Below are positions 7,754 to 16,219 of a DNA stretch of 64,000 bases, piece by piece. The stretch is taken from positions 2,892,201 to 2,956,200 of the forward strand of contig NZ_CP015698.1 in NCBI RefSeq assembly GCF_002163715.1. The letters run 5' to 3'. The notes under the pieces are model-generated. The model made no database searches. It saw only the letters and a list, made by a program, of their open reading frames with translations, and was not told the DNA's origin. Origin of the DNA: Curvibacter sp. AEP1-3 (GTDB taxonomy: Bacteria; Pseudomonadota; Gammaproteobacteria; Burkholderiales; Burkholderiaceae_C). Within the stretch, counting starts at the first letter, position 1. Each line of letters starts with the position of its first letter. A program made the position numbers and the translations under genes.

Positions 7754-8593
7754 ATGGAAACCAGCACCATCCACCCGCATAACGCCCAGCCCGACAGCCT
7801 GCAAGCCACCCTGCAAACCGCGCGCAAATCCAAGCGCCTGAGCCAGCTGGAACTGGCCCTGCGCATGGGCGTGAGCCAGCGGCATGTGAGCTTTGTGGAA
7901 AGCGGCCGCGCCCAGCCCAGCCGCGAGCTGCTGCTGAACTGGCTGCACGAGTTGCAAGCCCCGCTTGCCCTGCGCAACGTGGCCCTGCAGCAGGCCGGGT
8001 TTGCCCCTGTCTACCGCGGCAGCGAGCTGGCCGACGCCGTGCTCGCTCCGGTGCGTGACGCACTGGCCCAGCTGCTCCAAGCGCACGACCCCATGCCCGC
8101 CATGGTGATGGACGCCGCCTGGAACGTGCTGCAGATGAACCGCGGCGCCCAGTGGCTGGCCACCACGCTCATGCCCTGGGTGGCTGACCTGCCACCCGGC
8201 ACGCCCATCAACATGATCGACGCCATGCTGCACCCCGAGGGCATGACCCAACACATCACCAACCTCGAAGAAGTGGCCCCCGCCCTGCTGGCCCACATGC
8301 GCGACGACGCCAGTGTGGTGCCCGACATCCTGCCCCGCGTGGAGCAGCTGGCGCAGCAAATGCAGCAGCGCCTGGGCAAGCGGGTGCTTGCAGCGTGGCC
8401 GCGCCAAATGGCGCCGGTGCTCACCACCCGCTTTGCCACGCGGCACGGCGAGCTGGCTTTCTTCAGCATGTTTTCCACCTTCGGTACCCCGCAAGACATC
8501 ACGCTGGCATCCCTGCGGGTGGAGCATGTGTTCCCGGCGGACGAGGCTACGCGGGCGGTGTTGACTGCGCAACTAAGCCAAATGGGCAGCTAG
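7754..8593 (+). CDS. XRE-family regulator with MmyB-like ligand domain
   Basis: A 279-residue protein with an N-terminal helix-turn-helix (about residues 17-72, KRLSQLELALRMGVSQRHVS and FVESGRAQPSRELL). A C-terminal PAS-like MmyB domain begins near residue 100 (DPMPAMVMDAAWNVLQMN), which in relatives binds a fatty acid or similar ligand. It probably represses or activates itself and the divergent DUF2834-like gene through the palindrome at 7701-7723. Its stop codon TAG is formed by the core of an interspersed repeat, so the exact C-terminus may have been set by insertion of that element. Confidence 0.88.
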   Translation: METSTIHPHNAQPDSLQATLQTARKSKRLSQLELALRMGVSQRHVSFVESGRAQPSRELLLNWLHELQAPLALRNVALQQAGFAPVYRGSELADAVLAPVRDALAQLLQAHDPMPAMVMDAAWNVLQMNRGAQWLATTLMPWVADLPPGTPINMIDAMLHPEGMTQHITNLEEVAPALLAHMRDDASVVPDILPRVEQLAQQMQQRLGKRVLAAWPRQMAPVLTTRFATRHGELAFFSMFSTFGTPQDITLASLRVEHVFPADEATRAVLTAQLSQMGS

Positions 8594-8637
8594 CGCCCGT
8601 GGAATGTGCGCGAGCAGCTACGAAAAACGTAGCAAAA
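8586..8637 (+). repeat. interspersed palindromic repeat, copy 3
   Basis: This copy (GCAGCTAGCGCCCGTGGAAT, then GCGCGAGCAGCTA and an A-rich tail) overlaps the end of the XRE-type regulator gene, whose stop codon is the TAG inside the GCTAGC core. Confidence 0.8.
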
Positions 8638-8660
8638 TGCCTTGCGCGCTTGTGCCGTGC

Positions 8661-9041
8661 TCAGCCCACGGGCGTGCACAGCTCCACTAAAAAGCCGTTG
8701 ATATCGGCCACATAAGCAATCGTTTGACCCCAAGGCATCACCTCCACGGGGCGCATGGGCGTAGCCCCGGCGGCTATGGCGCGCTCCAGCGCAGCGGCCA
8801 CATCGGGCGTGCACAGCGCAATCTCAAAGCAGGGCGCCGTGGGGCTGGCCGCCTGCGGGTTTTTGCCCAGCTGCTGCATCAGGCTGTGGCTGGAAAACGC
8901 CAGCGCCGTGCTGCCCGTCTCCAGCTCGCCGTAGTCGCCGCCCTCATGCAGAAAGCGTGTGGTCAGGCCGAAGGCCGACTCGTAGAACTTGAGCGTGGCG
9001 GGTACGTCGGGGACGTAGAGGATGGTGTAGCCGAGTTGCAT
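8661..9041 (-). CDS. VOC family protein
   Basis: 126 residues opening MQLGYTILYVPDVPATLKFYESAFG and closing with VADINGFLVELCTPVG, the paired beta-alpha-beta-beta-beta pattern of glyoxalase-fold proteins with a C-terminal Glu metal ligand. GGAG precedes the ATG. It shares the fold but little sequence with the other VOC gene at 6762-7157, so they are not recent duplicates. It lies 22 bp downstream of the DUF2130 gene on the same strand and may be cotranscribed. Its substrate is unknown. Confidence 0.85.
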   Translation of the reverse strand: MQLGYTILYVPDVPATLKFYESAFGLTTRFLHEGGDYGELETGSTALAFSSHSLMQQLGKNPQAASPTAPCFEIALCTPDVAAALERAIAAGATPMRPVEVMPWGQTIAYVADINGFLVELCTPVG

Positions 9042-9063
9042 GGGGGCTCCGGGAAAGGGTGTC

Positions 9064-10455
9064 TTAACTGTCTTTCAACTCAGCAAACTTGGCCGCCATC
9101 GTGGGGTTGCCGCGTGTGAGCTTTTTGATCGTCAAGTCGTCGGCCTTGTCATTGGCCAGGCGTAAGTTGTTGGCGGACTTGTGCAGCGCTTCCTTGGTTT
9201 TCTCCAGGTCCTTGATGGCTTCGTCAATGCGACGAATAGCTTCTTCAAAGCCCTCAGACGCCAAGCGCCAGTTGCGCCCGAACGCGGTTTTGAATTCATC
9301 CAACTGGGTTTCGAACTTGGTGATGTCCACATTCTGCGAGCGCACCAGAGCCAGTTCGGACTTGTATTTCTGCGCGTTCAACGCGGCATTGCGCAAGAGC
9401 GTGATCAGCGGCACAAAGAACTGCGGCCGCACCACATACATCTTGGGGTAGCGGTGCGACACATCGACGATGCCGCTGTTGTACAGCTCGCTCTCCGGCT
9501 CCAGCAGGGACACCAGCACCGCGTACTCGCAGGCTTTCTCGTTGCGGTCCTTGTCCAGCTCTTTCAAAAAGTCTTCGTTCCGCTTTTTGGTGGCCGTCTC
9601 GTCGCTCTCGTTCTTCATCTCAAACATGATGGAAACGATCTCGGTGCCGTGCTCGTCCGCCTCGCGAAAAATGTAGTCGCCCTTGCTGCCGGTGCGGGCG
9701 TCGTTGTCTTTTTCAAAATGCGCGCGTTGAAACGCCGCCGCACGAATGCGGTTGAACTCAATCTCGCAGTGCTGCTCCAGCGTCTCGCCCACCATCTTGG
9801 TTGAGAGCCGCGCCTTCATGTCCCGCAGGCGCTCTATCTCGCCCTCACGGTCGCGCAGCTGCAAGGCATATTGCTCCTTGATGGCTTTCTCTTCCAGCTG
9901 ACTCTTGACGGCGATGAGGCTCAGGTCATTCTTCAAGGCATCGCGCTCCTGCGCGACCACGCTCACAGCTTCATTCACCGCCAACTGGCGCGCGGTGTCG
10001 CTGGCCGCCAGCTTGGCTTGCAGCGCCTGAATCTCGGCGTCCTTTTTGGCGGCTTCGGCCTGCAGCGCATGGGCCAGCTTGGCCTCGGCCAACTGGGCTG
10101 CGCTTAGTTGCGCGCTACGTGCTTGTGCCAGTTCGTTAGCCAGCGCATCGCGCTGCTTTTCTACTGTGCCCAAGGCTTCGGCCACTGCCAGCTTGCGCGC
10201 TACCTCGCCCGCGTCCAGCTGGGCCTTGAGCGCCTGAATCTCGGTGTCTTTGGTAGACGCAGCTTTTTGCAGCGCATTGGTTACCTCGGCCTTGGCCAGG
10301 GCAATGGCGTCCCGCTTTTCCCGCTCGGCCAATTCGAGGCGCTCATGCAACGCTTGCTCAAACGCGCCATCGCGCACCTGCTTGAGGATGTCGGCATACC
10401 CCGCCTCGTCGATCTTGAAGGCTTTGCTGCAGTGGGGGCAGATGATTTCGTGCAT
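9064..10455 (-). CDS. DUF2130 protein, long coiled coil with nuclease-like domain
   Basis: 463 residues. An N-terminal CPHC pair looks like half a zinc knuckle. Residues 35-225 are a charged coiled coil that contains a tandem duplication: two units of about 55-60 residues share IQALKAQL / [17 protein letters not shown] / ARQLAVNEA and QRDALANEL / ERDALKNDL. The DUF2130 core follows from about residue 225 (KGDYIF then [12 protein letters not shown]), which has the look of a PD-(D/E)xK-like fold related to RmuC. The end is another coiled coil. Function is not established for the family; association with DNA is inferred. Confidence 0.82.
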   Translation of the reverse strand: MHEIICPHCSKAFKIDEAGYADILKQVRDGAFEQALHERLELAEREKRDAIALAKAEVTNALQKAASTKDTEIQALKAQLDAGEVARKLAVAEALGTVEKQRDALANELAQARSAQLSAAQLAEAKLAHALQAEAAKKDAEIQALQAKLAASDTARQLAVNEAVSVVAQERDALKNDLSLIAVKSQLEEKAIKEQYALQLRDREGEIERLRDMKARLSTKMVGETLEQHCEIEFNRIRAAAFQRAHFEKDNDARTGSKGDYIFREADEHGTEIVSIMFEMKNESDETATKKRNEDFLKELDKDRNEKACEYAVLVSLLEPESELYNSGIVDVSHRYPKMYVVRPQFFVPLITLLRNAALNAQKYKSELALVRSQNVDITKFETQLDEFKTAFGRNWRLASEGFEEAIRRIDEAIKDLEKTKEALHKSANNLRLANDKADDLTIKKLTRGNPTMAAKFAELKDS

Positions 10456-10534
10456 GGGGAGGGGATCTCTTCATAATTTTGTTTGGGCAAATATCTAACT
10501 GGGTATATCGGCCCTTAAACCACTACAGTGGATC

Positions 10535-11110
10535 TTATTTCTTGCCAGTCATCGCCGAGTTCCAGGAAGCAAGATCTAGGCTTTTGTGATTGCATAGCCA
10601 ACGTTCGACGCCCCCGACAAGGCTCTCTCCATGGTCGCGTAGAACCGTAAACCCGGCCATCGGACCGCCAATTTGCTCAAGTACTGTCACCAAATTGTTT
10701 GCCTCGATGCAACGGACTTCGAAACTGGTGTCGATGCCTGATGCGGCCTCTCGTTCGATGTGCTTCCAGCATTGGCTGTGGAAGAGCTGGTCAACTGGGA
10801 GTCGCTGACCCGTGAGGTTGTCGTAGGCGGGTGACGTGCGCCACCGGTGCTTAACGCCATTGCGTGAAATACCGACATAGCGGATCTTAGTGTCGCGTCC
10901 TGCAACCAGGTAGAGACAAGCGCCTTTTGCGCGCCATGCCTTCTCGTTAACCACTTCGTAGTGAGCTTGCAACCATGGACCGCGACGGGAGTCGCTCTCC
11001 GGTACGTTGCGCGTCCAGCGAGAACCCCCAAGCCCGCTAATCCGTAGAACCGGCGTGGCAGCGTGAAAAATTGCCAAAGCTGTTTGAAAGGGGGAGTTGT
11101 TTGTGTTCAT
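10535..11110 (-). CDS. GIY-YIG-like protein of unknown function
   Basis: 191 residues. The stretch ACLYLVAGRDTKIRYVGIS then RNGVKHRW resembles the GIY-YIG nuclease signature (a YLV strand, a YVGIS strand and a following basic helix), and a Glu in GGVERWLC could be the catalytic acid. I do not recognise a named subfamily. The ribosome site is weak (A/T-rich run before ATG). Base composition is lower in GC than flanking housekeeping genes, and it lies with a coupled gene pair and a NERD helicase, so it is probably accessory. Confidence 0.55.
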   Translation of the reverse strand: MNTNNSPFQTALAIFHAATPVLRISGLGGSRWTRNVPESDSRRGPWLQAHYEVVNEKAWRAKGACLYLVAGRDTKIRYVGISRNGVKHRWRTSPAYDNLTGQRLPVDQLFHSQCWKHIEREAASGIDTSFEVRCIEANNLVTVLEQIGGPMAGFTVLRDHGESLVGGVERWLCNHKSLDLASWNSAMTGKK

Positions 11111-11154
11111 AAAAAGAATTTTGGGGTTTCAGTCTTAGTTTTTTTAGCCGCGAT

Positions 11155-11430
11155 TCAGTGTCTGCGTATACGTTCGAGTCGGTGAGCTACGGTAATGATT
11201 TGCCCATCCGGGCTAAGCACGGCATAAGCGTCAAGATGAGGCTTTAGCGCGGCCGCCAGTTGTCCTGCATATGCCTTCAATCGTTTGTGTCCGGTTTTGT
11301 CGAGAAACACCTTTGAAGCGCCCCCGCCCGCCGGTTCTGTGCTGCCGAATTGAATGAGCAAATCAATCAGCAATGGCGGAATGCCTCGTTGCTGGCTGCG
11401 TATCGCTGCATGTTTGGATATTTCAGTCAT
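11155..11430 (-). CDS. small DUF4258-like protein
   Basis: 91 residues from the ATG at 11430, chosen because it overlaps the stop of the upstream gene by four bases (ATGA), a translational-coupling arrangement. The sequence HAAIRSQQRGIPPLLIDLL, then GQIITVAHRLERIRRH at the end, fits the DUF4258 pattern (His and Arg near the start, a terminal strand with Arg), a compact fold sometimes compared with RelE-type toxins. No function is proven for this subgroup. Coupled to the gene at 11427-12140, it may be the toxin-like half of a pair (inference). Confidence 0.6.
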   Translation of the reverse strand: MTEISKHAAIRSQQRGIPPLLIDLLIQFGSTEPAGGGASKVFLDKTGHKRLKAYAGQLAAALKPHLDAYAVLSPDGQIITVAHRLERIRRH

Positions 11431-12140
11431 GCATTGACCTGTCCGAGCAGGGCCAAGATGAGTGTCTCTACGTCGACGCCATTCGCTTGCGCCTGAGCGG
11501 TAAGAAGCTCGAAGGTATTCGCTGACAGAGATATATGGGATGACGTTGTCTGAATGGGAGTTTTCGAACTTGGGACGAAGCCCTTCCGACCGGCAAGCCA
11601 TCGCCGAGCCTCTTCGAGGGACACTTGGCTGCGCTTTCCTATCAATTGGGTATTGAGGCGATCTGCAGCTTTTTCACTCGTGGCGTTACGTACGCTTTTC
11701 ACGTCCATGTTCGCAAGCAAAGCGATCTCTGCGATGGAAAGGCAGTCGGACCATTGCGCGTCTTCATCCATCGCGTAGAACCGCTCGCCGCCGTCAAGCA
11801 CATGGCGTGTACATGCCATTTCCACGACCCGGATTGCTTTGTGAGGAACCGGTACCTCATCTTCGCCGAGGAAAGCGGTCAAACCATGTAGCCCCGTTAG
11901 GAACAGCATTGCGTCCTGCGCGTCTGGATCAAGGGTTCCATCCCCGTCGCCCAGGCCATCGAATGTACGGCCTTCTACGCCGTATTCGAACATGCGGATG
12001 ACTGTGGCCCACAACGTGGATTGGCGTACATCCGTTGCCAAGGTGGCCGCTAGGCCCCGACCATAAATTCGGTCGATGGAATCAGTAAATCGTCGAAGAA
12101 ATTCTTCCAGTTCAATTTCAAGTGCAAGTCGGTTGATCAT
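11427..12140 (-). CDS. unknown protein with HTH-like segment, coupled to DUF4258-like gene
   Basis: 237 residues from the ATG at 12140 (MINRLALEIE); a longer frame to 12191 exists but has no better start. The N-terminal half is acidic and helical. Residues about 137-180 (LSIAEIALLANMDVKSVRN then VSLEEARRWLAGRK) look like a helix-turn-helix of the type that checks a substrate before DNA binding. The C-terminal end (ISLSANTFELLTAQAQANG) resembles short antitoxin-like or ribbon/helix segments. I do not recognise the family. It is translationally coupled to the small gene downstream and its composition is less GC-rich than its surroundings. Confidence 0.5.
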   Translation of the reverse strand: MINRLALEIELEEFLRRFTDSIDRIYGRGLAATLATDVRQSTLWATVIRMFEYGVEGRTFDGLGDGDGTLDPDAQDAMLFLTGLHGLTAFLGEDEVPVPHKAIRVVEMACTRHVLDGGERFYAMDEDAQWSDCLSIAEIALLANMDVKSVRNATSEKAADRLNTQLIGKRSQVSLEEARRWLAGRKGFVPSSKTPIQTTSSHISLSANTFELLTAQAQANGVDVETLILALLGQVNA

Positions 12141-12282
12141 GATGCCTTCATATGATGTATGTGTTGTCACATGGGCGGATGATACACGCATTGTTGGAAA
12201 AATGTTACTAATGATGACATGTGAGCTGAATATTTTTCGATTGATGGATTGAGACGGGCTATGAGGACGAAGACAGTTGGCA

Positions 12283-14100
12283 TCACCTGCTCAGTCGCCG
12301 CCCGAATTCCCGATCTTCACTTACCGTGATCACTAGTTTTTGAGTCGCCCGAGTAGCCGCCACATAAAACACCCGCGCTGCTTCCTTCTCATCCTCCCCC
12401 ACCGCAGGCATATGCCCCACGCCGGGTAGAGCAACCACGGGGAACTCCAGGCCTTTGCTGACCTTCATGGTCATCACCTTGATCTTGTTGCTGGTGGGAT
12501 CGAAGTCTCCATTTCCAAGTCGGTTCTCTACCGGCAGCTTGCGTTGCGCCAGGGTGCGGGCGCACAAATCCCGGGTCTTCCAGTCAGCACACAGCACTGC
12601 CATGTCGCCCCACGCAAAGCCCTCATGCTGGGCTTGGGCCAGGTGGTCGGCAATGGCTTCTGCTTCTGCCTGCAGGGTGGGCAGCTTGATGATGAGGGGC
12701 TCTTGCCCCTCGCGCCCGCAGCTCACGGGTTTGAGCAGGGGGATGCCGTCGTCGTCTTTGTCGTCTGCGGTCAGCAGGTCGGCTGCCACCAGGCTGGCGG
12801 TGTGCAATATCTGGCGGGTGTTGCGGTAGTTGATCTTCAGGATGGTGGTGCGCCCCTGCGCCTGGATGCCCACGCTCTTGAAGCTGAACTGTTTAGAGCG
12901 CGCCCGCTCGTAAATGCTTTGCGCGTCGTCGTACAGCACCAGCAGGCTGTTGGCGGTGGGGTCCACCATCTGTGTCACGAGCTTGAGCCATTCGGGCGCG
13001 AAGTCGTGGCCCTCGTCGATCATCACCGCTTGGTATTGGCCGCTGGGGATTTGCTGGCGATCTACACCTGCAATGACTCTTTGCACCAGTTCTTCGGCAT
13101 ACCGCTCACTACTCATCTGACCGGGCAGTGTCTGCCCAAAGGCCACCAGCTGCTCGCGGCACCACTTATGAAAATGCCGCACGTGCACGCGGCCGCCCAA
13201 GCCTTTGGCCTGCATGACGCTGTGTAGCTTCACGCCCAGCGGCTCGTTAAAGCAGAGAATGAGGATGGGTTTGCTGCTCGCCGTGCTCGCCTTGGCCAAG
13301 TACTCCGCGCGGTAGCCCAGGATCATGGTTTTGCCTGAGCCCGCCACGCCGTGGATGACGCGGTGCCCGTCGCCCAGGCTGCGGGCCAGCTGCTCTTGCT
13401 GCAGGTCCATCACACGCATGATGTCGGGCAGGGTGGCGGCCTCGTCGTTGTCGTCAAACAGCGTGCCTTGCTGCACGCGCACCTCGGGGAACATGATCCA
13501 GCGCACGCGGTCGATCTGCGGCAGGCTCAAAGCGCCGCGCATGCCGTAGGGGAACATGTCCCACAGCCGGCTTTGCAGGTCTTCGGCCTCCAAGGTTTCC
13601 GTCATTTCGTCCTGGCAGATCACGCGGTGGGGCTCTATGGCGTGTTGCAGCTCGGCGGCTTCAAACTGCTTGCGGGAAATAAAGGGGAACACCACGCCGT
13701 AGCTCCAGGGGCACACCAGCTTGCCTGCGTGCGGGCCGTCGGGTTGCACCAGCTGCGCGTCGCGCTGCAGGGCGTTGACCACGGCGTGGGCGTATTGGCG
13801 GGCTTGCTCCAGCGGGTTGATGACGGTCTTGGGCCCGCTGTCGCCCATGATCTCCCAGTCTTGCTTGTTGGCCCGCAAGATGGTGCTGCCCACTTTCCAG
13901 TCTTTCACCTCCAGCACCAGAATGCCGCGGCGCGGGTGCAGCACACAAAAGTCGGGGTGGGTGTTGCGCGGGCCCATGGGCACGTCGTACCAGAGCCGGT
14001 AATCGTCATCGAGCTTGGCTTCCAGCCGTTCGGCCAGCCGGCGTTCGCCTGTGGTCATGCGTGAAACGCACGCGCCGATTGCCGGAATCAATGTCGCCAT
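12283..14100 (-). CDS. NERD nuclease-related domain plus UvrD/PcrA-like helicase
   Basis: 605 residues. The N-terminal NERD domain (about residues 15-130) shows PDFCVLHPRRGILVLEVKDW, with the Asp and E-x-K of a PD-(D/E)xK-like core. A superfamily 1 helicase follows: Walker A GVAGSGKT near residue 250, Walker B VMIDEGHDF near 360, and the late motif MTMKVSKGLEFPVV near 550. It is shorter than UvrD (about 720), as is usual for NERD fusions. Such proteins occur in accessory regions and are suspected in DNA processing or defence; the role here is unknown. It lies next to the GIY-YIG-like gene and coupled pair. Confidence 0.85.
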   Translation of the reverse strand: MATLIPAIGACVSRMTTGERRLAERLEAKLDDDYRLWYDVPMGPRNTHPDFCVLHPRRGILVLEVKDWKVGSTILRANKQDWEIMGDSGPKTVINPLEQARQYAHAVVNALQRDAQLVQPDGPHAGKLVCPWSYGVVFPFISRKQFEAAELQHAIEPHRVICQDEMTETLEAEDLQSRLWDMFPYGMRGALSLPQIDRVRWIMFPEVRVQQGTLFDDNDEAATLPDIMRVMDLQQEQLARSLGDGHRVIHGVAGSGKTMILGYRAEYLAKASTASSKPILILCFNEPLGVKLHSVMQAKGLGGRVHVRHFHKWCREQLVAFGQTLPGQMSSERYAEELVQRVIAGVDRQQIPSGQYQAVMIDEGHDFAPEWLKLVTQMVDPTANSLLVLYDDAQSIYERARSKQFSFKSVGIQAQGRTTILKINYRNTRQILHTASLVAADLLTADDKDDDGIPLLKPVSCGREGQEPLIIKLPTLQAEAEAIADHLAQAQHEGFAWGDMAVLCADWKTRDLCARTLAQRKLPVENRLGNGDFDPTSNKIKVMTMKVSKGLEFPVVALPGVGHMPAVGEDEKEAARVFYVAATRATQKLVITVSEDREFGRRLSR

Positions 14101-14230
14101 GAACTGCCTGCCACCCTGAATGCTTTTTTTAGATGGCCGCCATCATGCCCGCATAAAAGCACACATTCAATTTGATTGGCTTGTGAATTTCACTATTCTG
14201 GTGCAGTTAGGGCTCCGGCGAGCCTAGGGT

Positions 14231-14251
14231 TTAAGACCGCACCCGTCTTAA
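14231..14251. promoter_or_regulatory. palindrome upstream of the diguanylate cyclase
   Basis: A perfect inverted repeat with arms TTAAGAC and GTCTTAA around a 7 bp spacer lies about 50 bp before the diguanylate cyclase start. A possible promoter (TTGATT at 14172, TATTCT at 14194, 16 bp apart) is just upstream. It could be an operator; no regulator gene is adjacent. Confidence 0.35.
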
Positions 14252-14299
14252 GTTGAATCCGCTACCATGCAATAAACGCCACCAAAATACGAGCCAAAA

Positions 14300-16162
14300 A
14301 TGCCTCTGGCGACCATCAAACATGCGCGAGCAGCTATCAAAATCATAGTAAATGTGATTTTGCTCCTGCCACTGTGGGTGGCTGCGCAGGCGGTGCCGGT
14401 GCAGGCGGTGGGTGCGGGCGCCATGGACGTGAGCCCGGCGCTGGCTGTACTGGAGGATGCCGATGGCAGCCTGACCCTGCCGGAGGTGCTGGCCGCAGAC
14501 CGCGCCGGCCGCATGGTGCCACGGCCCGGTGCGTCCCAAGGCTTGTCGCTGGGCTTTACCCGCTCGGCCTTCTGGCTGCGGCTGGAGGTGCGCAACCCCG
14601 GCTCCGCCGTGGCGCACCAGCTGCTGGAGGTGAGCAACGCGCGCATTTCCCATGTGTCTTTCTTTGTGCCTGATGACGCGGGCCGCTACACCGAAACGCG
14701 CACCGGTGGCGACCTGCCTTTTGCCACCCGGGCGGTGGCGCACCGGCATCTGGTGTTCCCGCTGCAGGTGGCCCCGCAGGCCACGCAGGTGGTGTACCTG
14801 CGGGTGCAGTCCAGCATCGGGCTGATCGTGCCGGTGCAGCTGTGGGCCCGGCCTGACCTTGATGAGCACACCCACACCGACTACATGCTCCACGCCTGGT
14901 ACTACGGCATGGCCACGGCGATGCTGGTGTTCAATCTGATGCTGTGGGTGGCATTGCGTGACCGCATTTATGGCTACTACGTGGTGTTTGTGGGCGCTAC
15001 CGCGCTGATGCTGGCCTCCAAGGCCGGGCTGGCTTCCCAGTACTTTTGGCCCGGGGCGCTGGTGTGGAGCAACTTTTCGTATTACACGGCCGCGTCGGTA
15101 GGGGCGGCGGCGTTTTGCCTGTTCACCCGCCGCATGCTGGACACCGCCACCGTGCTGCCTCGTGTGCACCGCGCATTGCAGGCGCTGGCGGCGGTGCACC
15201 TGCTGGCACCGCTGGTGTATTGGTTTGCCATAACGCCAGTGGCGCGCTTTGCCACGCTGCTGTTTTTGTTGACTGTGCTGGCCGTGACTGCGGTGGGCGC
15301 GTGGTGTGCCTTTTTGCGCATGCGCAGCGGGTACTACTTTTTGGGGGCCTTTGGCATGTTGGCGGTGGGTAGCCTGGTGACCACCGCGCGCAGCTTCGGC
15401 TGGTTGCCGACCAATGCCTTCACCGTAAACGGCTTTCAGCTGGGCTCCAACCTCGAGATGCTGCTGCTGGCCTTTGCGCTGGCCGACCGCTTTAACCAGA
15501 TGCGCCGCGAAAAGCACATGGCGCAGCGCGAGTTGGTGTCCACCCAGCAGCAGCTGGTAGACACGCTGCGTGCCTCTGAGCAGGAGCTGGCCCACCGGGT
15601 CGAAGAGCGCACCCGCCAGCTGCAAGTGGCCAACGAGCGGCTGGAGGCGCTGAGCATGGTGGACGGCCTGACTGGCATTGCCAACCGCCGCCACTTTGAC
15701 CAGGTGCTGCACAAAGAGTGGACGCGGCTGGAGCGCACCGCCCAGCCCTTGGCGCTGGTCATGCTGGATGTGGACTGGTTCAAGCGCTACAACGACCACT
15801 TCGGCCACCAGGCCGGCGACGAGTGTTTGCGCGCTGTGGCCCAGGCCATCAGCGGCGTGAGCCGCGCCAGCGACCTGGTGGCGCGCTACGGTGGCGAGGA
15901 GTTTGTGATCATCGCGCCCGGCACCGATGGCCCGCAGGCCCTGCAAATGGCCCAGCGCGCATGCGATGCCGTGCGCGCCCTGGGCATGCCGCACCCGTTG
16001 GCGTATGAATCGGTAGTGACCGTGAGTTGCGGTGTGGCAGTCACCGTGCCCGGCCCGGACGACAGCCTCGAAAACCTGCTGGGCCAAGCCGACGACGCGC
16101 TTTACGAAGCCAAGGCCCAGGGCCGCAACCGTGTGGTACTGGCGGAGCCATTGGGTGGGTAA
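14300..16162 (+). CDS. 7TMR-DISM diguanylate cyclase (GGDEF)
   Basis: 620 residues: an N-terminal signal segment, a periplasmic 7TMR-DISM extracellular sensor (about 45-185), seven membrane helices (about 190-395), a coiled linker (400-450) and a GGDEF domain (about 455-615). The active loop is GGEEF and an inhibitory I-site RASD sits five residues before it, so it should make c-di-GMP with product inhibition. The metal-binding LDVDWFK and MVDGLTGIANRRHF motifs are intact. No EAL domain is present. The first codons, including HARAAIKII, are encoded by half of an interspersed repeat, so the true start could be further in. Confidence 0.9.
   Translation: MPLATIKHARAAIKIIVNVILLLPLWVAAQAVPVQAVGAGAMDVSPALAVLEDADGSLTLPEVLAADRAGRMVPRPGASQGLSLGFTRSAFWLRLEVRNPGSAVAHQLLEVSNARISHVSFFVPDDAGRYTETRTGGDLPFATRAVAHRHLVFPLQVAPQATQVVYLRVQSSIGLIVPVQLWARPDLDEHTHTDYMLHAWYYGMATAMLVFNLMLWVALRDRIYGYYVVFVGATALMLASKAGLASQYFWPGALVWSNFSYYTAASVGAAAFCLFTRRMLDTATVLPRVHRALQALAAVHLLAPLVYWFAITPVARFATLLFLLTVLAVTAVGAWCAFLRMRSGYYFLGAFGMLAVGSLVTTARSFGWLPTNAFTVNGFQLGSNLEMLLLAFALADRFNQMRREKHMAQRELVSTQQQLVDTLRASEQELAHRVEERTRQLQVANERLEALSMVDGLTGIANRRHFDQVLHKEWTRLERTAQPLALVMLDVDWFKRYNDHFGHQAGDECLRAVAQAISGVSRASDLVARYGGEEFVIIAPGTDGPQALQMAQRACDAVRALGMPHPLAYESVVTVSCGVAVTVPGPDDSLENLLGQADDALYEAKAQGRNRVVLAEPLGG
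14321..14353 (+). repeat. half copy of the interspersed repeat inside a coding region
   Basis: The right half of the element (ATGCGCGAGCAGCTATCAAA and the A-rich ATAGTAAA tail) lies within the annotated signal peptide of the diguanylate cyclase. The left arm is missing or too diverged to see. Confidence 0.6.
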
Positions 16163-16171
16163 CTGGTATTA

Positions 16172-16197
16172 AAGTGGTTATACAATCAAGACCACTT
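16172..16197. promoter_or_regulatory. nagR operator: GntR/NagR operator candidate
   Basis: Perfect 7 bp arms AAGTGGT and ACCACTT flank a 12 bp centre containing TATACAAT, a possible -10 box. The TGGT/ACCA half-sites are those expected for NagR/DasR-type GntR regulators, and a further half-site CTGGTAT lies just upstream. It is 23 bp before the regulator start, so autoregulation is likely. Confidence 0.6.
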
Positions 16198-16219
16198 CCA
16201 TCCAGCCTCACCCCACCAC

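Noticed and set aside
11155..11601. Longer version of the DUF4258-like gene starting at 11601
   Set aside because: The extra N-terminus lies in the other frame of the coupled upstream gene, and the ATG at 11430 gives a typical four-base overlap.
14231..16087. 618-codon open frame on the minus strand opposite the diguanylate cyclase
   Set aside because: Composition is that of a reverse-frame shadow (His, Gln, Arg, Gly runs), and the plus strand encodes a complete GGDEF protein.
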